From contig JAGIAT010000023.1 in the NCBI GenBank assembly GCA_017744715.1, forward strand, positions 1 to 49,110: a stretch of 49,110 bases of DNA, given 5' to 3'. The stretch's first letter is position 1. Each line of letters begins with the position of its first letter. Below, in pieces: positions 44,607 through 49,110 of this stretch. The notes below the pieces were generated by a model that worked only from the letters and a program-made list of their open reading frames with translations, did no database searches and was not told where the DNA came from. The position numbers were made by a program, and so were the translations under genes. Source of the DNA: Niabella sp. (GTDB taxonomy: Bacteria > Bacteroidota > Bacteroidia > Chitinophagales > Chitinophagaceae).

Positions 44607-45371
44607 ATGACAGAGTATATCCATTCTTTATTAGATATTGTTAAAAAAGCAGGTCAGGCGATTCTTGAAATTTATGATCAGCCGGATATATCCGTTGCGC
44701 TAAAAAAGGACGCGTCACCCCTTACAGCAGCGGATATGGCTTCGCATCTCATAATTGTTGAAGCGCTTCAAAAAATAAATCCTGCTATTCCGATTGTGTC
44801 GGAGGAAGGCCGGAAACAAGACCTGCAGGCTTCAATGCAAAAAATGTTTTGGTGTGTGGATCCGCTCGATGGTACAAAGGAGTTTTTGAAAAGGAACGGA
44901 GAATTTACCGTTAATATTGGGTTGATCGTTGATCAAAAACCAGAGCTGGGTGTGGTTTATGCGCCGGTTACAGATATGTTTTATTACGGGGCCAGCGGTT
45001 TGGGAAGCTTTAAAATGACGGGTGCGGGCCCCGCGCTTCCGATCCGTGTCAGCAAACGCACCACCGGACTGGTAGCCGTAGGCAGCCGGTCGCACCAGCA
45101 CCCTGAGGAGGAAAAGTTCTTATCTGGATTAGGAATTGCAAAATTGATAGCCAAAGGCAGCTCGTTAAAATTATGCCTGGTAGCGGAGGGCGCGGCCGAT
45201 ATCTATTACCGGCATGGCCCTACGATGGAGTGGGATACGGCCGCCGGCCACGCCGTAGTGGCAAATGCAGGTGGCAGGATCACTGGTCTGAATGGAGATG
45301 ATCTGATGTATGGCAAGCCGGGAATGCTGAACCCCGGGTTTATTTGCCAATCGGATGCCTTTCAACGCTGA
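44607..45371 (+). CDS. cysQ: 3'(2'),5'-bisphosphate nucleotidase CysQ
   Basis: This 254-residue Mg-dependent phosphatase of the inositol monophosphatase fold turns PAP into AMP, and can also dephosphorylate PAPS. The metal-binding motifs are SEEG (65-68), DPLDGTKEF (85-93) and EWDTAAGHA (208-216). It lies 4 bp after the sulfotransferase gene; this coupling makes sense because PAP is the product of, and an inhibitor of, sulfo transfer. It is of normal length for the family. Confidence 0.95.
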   Translation: MTEYIHSLLDIVKKAGQAILEIYDQPDISVALKKDASPLTAADMASHLIIVEALQKINPAIPIVSEEGRKQDLQASMQKMFWCVDPLDGTKEFLKRNGEFTVNIGLIVDQKPELGVVYAPVTDMFYYGASGLGSFKMTGAGPALPIRVSKRTTGLVAVGSRSHQHPEEEKFLSGLGIAKLIAKGSSLKLCLVAEGAADIYYRHGPTMEWDTAAGHAVVANAGGRITGLNGDDLMYGKPGMLNPGFICQSDAFQR

Positions 45372-45474
45372 GAAATGGTTTAGAATAAATTTTTAGACCC
45401 CTGCGGTGTTCGATGTAATGGCGTGGCCTGTCTATCCTAAATGGTTTATGATGCGTCGTACGAGGTTGTTCTCG

Positions 45475-46002
45475 TTAAAAGCCTATGCTGTCAAAAATAA
45501 GCCGGGCGCAGGTTTCAGAACTTTCTGTATAGCTATGCACTTTCAAAAAAGGGGCAACCGGTGATTCGAAACTTGAACTGATGCCCGTAAACTCTTTCAG
45601 TTCGCCTGTTTTCGCTTTTTGATATAGCCCTTTTACATCCCGTTGCTCGCAAATCTCCAGGGGACAGTCCACAAATATTTCATAGTAGCGTTCGCCAATA
45701 ATAGAGGCAGCCAGCGTTCTGTATTGTTGTAATGGTGTAATGAGCGAACAGATGGTGATAATACCATTGTTGCTGACGATGCTTGCCAGTTCTGCGGTTC
45801 TCCGGATATTTTCAGCCCGGTCATTTTTACTAAACCCCAGATCTTTATTAATGCCCAGCCGAAGTTCATCCCCATCTAAAATAAGCGAGGACCGGTTTGC
45901 TTCTGTAAATAGTTTTTGCAGCTGATATGCAATGGTTGTTTTGCCGGCTCCGGACAGCCCCAGCAACCAGATTACGGGTGCCTGTTTAATATGCTTATTC
46001 AA
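45475..46002 (-). CDS. cysC: Adenylylsulfate (APS) kinase CysC
   Basis: This 175-residue kinase makes PAPS from APS and ATP. The P-loop is GLSGAGKTT (15-23), followed by LDGDELRLGINKDLGFS, the APS-binding R-x-E-N-I-R (DRAENIRR) and the C-terminal FVDCPLEICEQRDVKGLY. It is convergent with cysQ, and the pair face each other over 103 bp. It stands alone, without the CysD/CysN sulfurylase in view, so APS must come from genes elsewhere. Assimilatory sulfate reduction in many Bacteroidota does not need PAPS, so a separate CysC beside a sulfotransferase points to PAPS use in sulfonation. Confidence 0.95.
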   Translation of the reverse strand: MNKHIKQAPVIWLLGLSGAGKTTIAYQLQKLFTEANRSSLILDGDELRLGINKDLGFSKNDRAENIRRTAELASIVSNNGIITICSLITPLQQYRTLAASIIGERYYEIFVDCPLEICEQRDVKGLYQKAKTGELKEFTGISSSFESPVAPFLKVHSYTESSETCARLIFDSIGF

Positions 46003-46117
46003 AATGATCGTTAAGCCAATTAGGACAATAAAAGGTTTGTAAATTTATATCAAAAACAATAAGATCGCTATTGTGCTGCATATATTTCTTTAAAGGCCGG
46101 AAGTACAGGGCCTGGAT

Positions 46118-46151
46118 CTTGAGAAGATTTGTTGCCAAATAAATATATTTG
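46118..46151 (+). promoter_or_regulatory. Candidate promoter of the radical SAM gene
   Basis: TATATTTG (46144-46151) matches the TAnnTTTG -7 element, and CTTG (46118-46121) lies 22 nt upstream as a weak -33 element. The -7 element also forms half of the palindrome CAAATA-AATA-TATTTG (46136-46151). Confidence 0.4.
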
Positions 46152-46243
46152 AAAAAAAAACGGGTTTGCGCGTGTTGCGATGAAACCATGCCGCAACCGG
46201 ACATAACGCCGGTGCCGGTGGAAGTTGATAGGCGCCCCGGCCA

Positions 46244-47155
46244 ATGCGGAAAATGACACACACCATCATCGCCAAATCGATATTGAATAAAACAAAACGC
46301 CGGGATCCCTGGTTCCTGGATGATTATACCGTAAATCCTTATAGCGGGTGTTCTTTTAACTGCCTGTATTGTTATATCCGGGGCAGTAAGTATGGGATCA
46401 ATATGGAGGAAAAACTGAGTGTCAAAAGCAATGCGGTGGAACTCTTTGAGCGGCAGCTGGCGGCGAGGGCCCGTAAAAAGCAATACGGGTTTATCGTATT
46501 GTCGTCAGCCACCGATCCGTACCTGCAGCTTGAAAAAACACAGCAGCTTACCCGGCGGCTCCTGGAAGTGATCCTGCATTACCGCTTTCCTGTTCATATG
46601 ATCACCAAGTCGGATCTGGTTAGCCGAGACTTTGATCTGCTTCAGGCCATTGACCGGGAAAGCATCCTCCCGGATGACCTACGTAATTGCACGACCCGTA
46701 AGGCCTTTGTTACGTTTTCCTTTTCCACGCTTGAGGACCCGGTTGCCCGTATTTTTGAGCCGGGCGCTACACCTCCCTCAGCGCGTTTGAATACGTTGGT
46801 TGAGGCCCTTGAAAATGGTCTTAGCACCGGCGTTAGCCTGATGCCGTTGTTGCCCTTTATAACGGATACGGCGGCGCAGCTGGAGCAGCTGTTCCAAACC
46901 TTTAAAACGGCCGGGGCCAATTACCTGCTGCCATCCACCCTTACATTGTTTGGCGCTGAAGCTTCCGATAGTAAAACTCTTGTATTGCGCGCAGTGCAAA
47001 AGCATTACCCGCACCTGTTGGAAAAATACCAGCGGTTTTTTCATTCCGGTACACAAATGCCGGCCTATTACCGTAAAGCCTTCGCAAAAAAAATGAACGA
47101 ACTCGGCCAGAAATACCAGCTTCGCAACAGTCTCCTCACAAATCAGCCAGGGTAA
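46244..47155 (+). CDS. Radical SAM protein, spore-photoproduct-lyase-like family
   Basis: This 303-residue protein has the radical SAM cysteine motif C36-x3-C40-x2-C43 (CSFNCLYC) within NPYSGCSFNCLYCYIRG, the hallmark of the SPL-like family. A (beta/alpha) barrel follows (VLSSATDPYLQLEK, HMITKSDLVSRD, VTFSFSTLED, SLMPLLPFITD). The family includes spore photoproduct lyase of spore-formers, but members in non-sporulating Bacteroidota lack a proven substrate; DNA-lesion repair is possible. ATG at 46244 or 46253 may be the start. It stands alone, divergent from cysC. Confidence 0.85.
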   Translation: MRKMTHTIIAKSILNKTKRRDPWFLDDYTVNPYSGCSFNCLYCYIRGSKYGINMEEKLSVKSNAVELFERQLAARARKKQYGFIVLSSATDPYLQLEKTQQLTRRLLEVILHYRFPVHMITKSDLVSRDFDLLQAIDRESILPDDLRNCTTRKAFVTFSFSTLEDPVARIFEPGATPPSARLNTLVEALENGLSTGVSLMPLLPFITDTAAQLEQLFQTFKTAGANYLLPSTLTLFGAEASDSKTLVLRAVQKHYPHLLEKYQRFFHSGTQMPAYYRKAFAKKMNELGQKYQLRNSLLTNQPG

Positions 47156-47224
47156 TACAAAACACGGCATTGCCGGTTAATGGTTCTGGTTGCCCGACCG
47201 CTGTTTTTTCCGTTTGACGGTTGC

Positions 47225-47242
47225 ATTCGTTGTTCAACGAAT
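47225..47242. promoter_or_regulatory. 18-bp perfect palindrome upstream of the lipoprotein gene
   Basis: ATTCGTTG (47225-47232) and CAACGAAT (47235-47242) are perfect inverted copies with TT between. It lies about 200 bp before the ATG at 47445 and about 70 bp after the radical SAM gene. It has no T-run and could be an operator. Confidence 0.35.
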
Positions 47243-47444
47243 CATTGGATAAACGACCGCCGGCAGTTCTATCTTAGCATATATGAACTGATCGGGTGTG
47301 CTGCATTGAAGCCGAAGGCGGATGCCCATGGCTACCGGTTTGTATAAGCAATGTGTTTCCGGCGGTGAATAAACATTAGGATCGGATAAACCGGAAGCCA
47401 TCGGTATCGTTGAAAAACACCGGAGTGATATAAAAAATACCAAA

Positions 47445-48761
47445 ATGAAGAGAACCTTTTTGTTGCCATGGGCAATTTTTTTTGTGCTGGTTTTGATGTT
47501 GAATTGTAAAAAGAACCGGCAGGATCCGGACCAACCTGGTCCTGATGAATGGGAGATCGGTATCCCTGCATCTAAGCCCAGGGGAACGCCTTTGGGAGAT
47601 GCGGTTACGAAAATGATCGGCAGCGATGGAGGTATGGTTACCAGCGGAGATGCGCATTTGCAGGTGTCGGTACCTGCAGGCAGTTTTGCGGAAACCACAA
47701 CGATCAGCATCCAGCCGGTTACGAATACCCTGGAGGAAGGATCCGGCAGAAATGCGTACAGGATTGAATCGCAGGGCAGGCCGTTTGCAAAGCCGATTAC
47801 CCTTACTTTCAGTTATAAAGACCGGAAGGTTACCGAAGGATCTGAAAATGCACTGATGATAGCGTACCAGCGGGAAGACGGGGTATGGTGCGCTAAACCA
47901 ACCCATGTGGATCCACAGACGAAAACGGTAACCGTTACAACCAGCCATTTCAGTGACTGGATGTTTTTTGAACAACTTACGCTTCGAAAGGATAAGGAGC
48001 TGGTAGAAAAGAAGGATCAGGTTGAGCTGGATCTGTTGGAAACAGCGTTATTGGATTCGAAGGAGGCCGATGATTTGCCCTTAACAGATCTCCGGGATCT
48101 GGGACCTACAAAGTACACATCTTTAAGCTGGAAGATTGTACAGGGACCTGGAAAACTGGAGGCCCAAAGAAATACGAAGGGTGTGATGGCAAAAGCGATC
48201 TATACAGCTCCAGAAGTCATCACTGAAAGCAAGACGGTAACCATACAGGTGGAAGTGACTTCGAAAGGCACGTTGCCCGACCCCAAATATCCGGGAGGAA
48301 GACGTCCGATCGGAAAGATGATCTTTCTGACTTCCATTAAGCTTTCTCCGGATTCCTATTTCAAGGGAACCGTTGGCGGGCAGCCTTTTAATTTTGACCT
48401 GAAAGGAGCACGTGTGCAGGAACTCAGTTTGCGGATAGACGGCCGTGATTCAAAAGCCGGCACCGGCATCAATATTTACTGTAACGGGTTAACGGGAAAG
48501 GTGTATAATGGCGGCAGGGGCGCGGGCGAATTTTATATGACCTATGGCCAGGGAACACCGCGGGTCATGTTCTGGAGCTTCTATCAATCCTGTACGGAAG
48601 GTGAAAAATTCAGCGGTAAACTAACCTTAACCAACAGTGCCGACGATTTTGTGGAAGGGACGGTAACCGGAACGGTATATTTTGTTGACAACCGGTGTGG
48701 GTTTACAGAGTCCAAAGAAATATCGGGCAGTTTTAAAGTAGCGTTCCATGATGCGCCGTAA
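47445..48761 (+). CDS. Hypothetical lipoprotein with ZU5-like domain
   Basis: This 438-residue protein has lipoprotein signal C21 (LVLMLNCKK) and a Pro/Asp-rich linker. A ZU5-like beta domain follows (about 60-165; IGSDGGMVTSGDAHLQVSVP, then PAGSFAETTTISIQPV and ITLTFSYKD), a fold seen in bacterial surface proteins and in ankyrin/UNC5. A middle Ig-like segment (about 215-285; SLSWKIVQGPGKLEAQ) and a C-terminal beta region with repeated G-x-V-T/G-x-F strands (about 305-438) complete it. No enzyme motif is seen. It has no operon partner and its role is unknown; a surface-attached or adhesive function is only a guess. Confidence 0.75.
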   Translation: MKRTFLLPWAIFFVLVLMLNCKKNRQDPDQPGPDEWEIGIPASKPRGTPLGDAVTKMIGSDGGMVTSGDAHLQVSVPAGSFAETTTISIQPVTNTLEEGSGRNAYRIESQGRPFAKPITLTFSYKDRKVTEGSENALMIAYQREDGVWCAKPTHVDPQTKTVTVTTSHFSDWMFFEQLTLRKDKELVEKKDQVELDLLETALLDSKEADDLPLTDLRDLGPTKYTSLSWKIVQGPGKLEAQRNTKGVMAKAIYTAPEVITESKTVTIQVEVTSKGTLPDPKYPGGRRPIGKMIFLTSIKLSPDSYFKGTVGGQPFNFDLKGARVQELSLRIDGRDSKAGTGINIYCNGLTGKVYNGGRGAGEFYMTYGQGTPRVMFWSFYQSCTEGEKFSGKLTLTNSADDFVEGTVTGTVYFVDNRCGFTESKEISGSFKVAFHDAP

Positions 48762-48937
48762 GCGGCACTTGTTGCAGCTTCAGGGTTTTGTGATTGACGT
48801 AAATGGTAGTTGACCCGTTTCGGAAATACTATGTGTATCATATATTACGAACTGTTCATCACATTTTTTTTGAGGGCCTGGATCATTGCTGAATTTATTC
48901 TTTTAATATGTATCGCAGATCATCGTTTTTCCCGGAC

Positions 48938-49110
48938 CTATGCCCGCTTTAGCGGTAGCCCGTCATGTTGCTGCAGCAGCTGCAGTATGACCAGGCCCCG
49001 TATATAGAATACTTGTTTACCCACTTTAACATAGGGCATATTCATTTCTGTGCGTAGCCGGTAAAGCGTGCTTTTAGAAATATGCAACATACGCATCATT
49101 GCCTTATTGC
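48938..49110 (-). CDS. Partial excisionase-type helix-turn-helix protein (5' end beyond the window)
   Basis: The minus strand of the window end encodes 56 codons and a TAG stop at 48938-48940, open to the right edge. The peptide contains MLHISKSTLYRLRTEMNMP, then YVKVGKQVFYIRGLVILQLL. This is the helix-turn-helix and wing pattern of the small MerR/excisionase-like HTH_17 proteins that accompany integrative and conjugative elements and toxin loci in Bacteroidota. The start codon is outside the window or at one of the internal ATG codons, so the full length is unknown. A mobile element may lie to the right. Confidence 0.6.
   Translation of the reverse strand, partial: NKAMMRMLHISKSTLYRLRTEMNMPYVKVGKQVFYIRGLVILQLLQQHDGLPLKRA

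Noticed and set aside
45455..45480. Hairpin ACGAG/CTCGT at the end of cysC
   Set aside because: The stem is only 5 bp, it touches the cysC stop codon, and no T-run follows; chance is likely.

Overview
The window reads as a chromosomal segment of a member of the Bacteroidota, most likely Chitinophagaceae (a Niabella- or Chitinophaga-like soil bacterium). The evidence is two SusC/SusD pairs, an ECF sigma/FecR/TonB-receptor cassette, many Bac-type lipoproteins, and several promoters of the Bacteroidota type (TAnnTTTG as the -7 element). The genus is an inference from protein style; no rRNA or other phylogenetic marker is present. I saw no tRNA, rRNA, CRISPR array, IS element or prophage. The only hint of a mobile element is a cut-off excisionase-type HTH gene at the right edge.

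Layout. (1) 1-11.4 kb is housekeeping: a polyprenyl synthetase-recJ pair on the minus strand, a large OmpA-like porin with its own promoter and terminator, a tandem block of three palindromic intergenic repeats, and gltB-gltD (glutamate synthase) on the minus strand. (2) 11.4-14.8 kb holds a small unknown gene and a GH78 alpha-L-rhamnosidase. (3) 14.9-27.7 kb is a sialic-acid utilisation locus. It has a GntR/FadR-type regulator (NanR-like), then susC, susD, a sialidase, a PKD/LamG surface lipoprotein, a second sialidase, sialate lyase (nanA), sialate mutarotase (nanM) and an MFS transporter (nanT), tightly spaced. The regulator's own promoter and the susC promoter carry related palindromes over the predicted transcription start, so one regulator probably controls both. 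(4) 27.8-34.1 kb holds ECF sigma, FecR anti-sigma, an STN-containing TonB-dependent outer-membrane protein, gluconokinase and a GntP permease, apparently one transcription unit linking cell-surface signalling to gluconate use. (5) 34.2-35.7 kb holds an AraC/GyrI-like regulator and a six-helix membrane protein. (6) 36.0-40.7 kb is a stand-alone SusC/SusD pair closed by a strong terminator.

(7) 40.8-46.0 kb is the most unusual part: an ASST-type arylsulfotransferase, a CHR-family (chromate/sulfate) transporter, a PAPS-dependent sulfotransferase, CysQ (PAP phosphatase) and, convergently, CysC (APS kinase). Together they make a plausible sulfonation cassette: anion transport, PAPS synthesis, sulfo transfer, PAP removal, and a possible second sulfo relay outside the cytoplasm. 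(8) 46.2-49.1 kb holds a radical SAM protein of the spore-photoproduct-lyase-like family, a lipoprotein with a ZU5-like domain, and the partial HTH gene.

All assignments come from reading translated sequence and motifs by eye. No database search was run.
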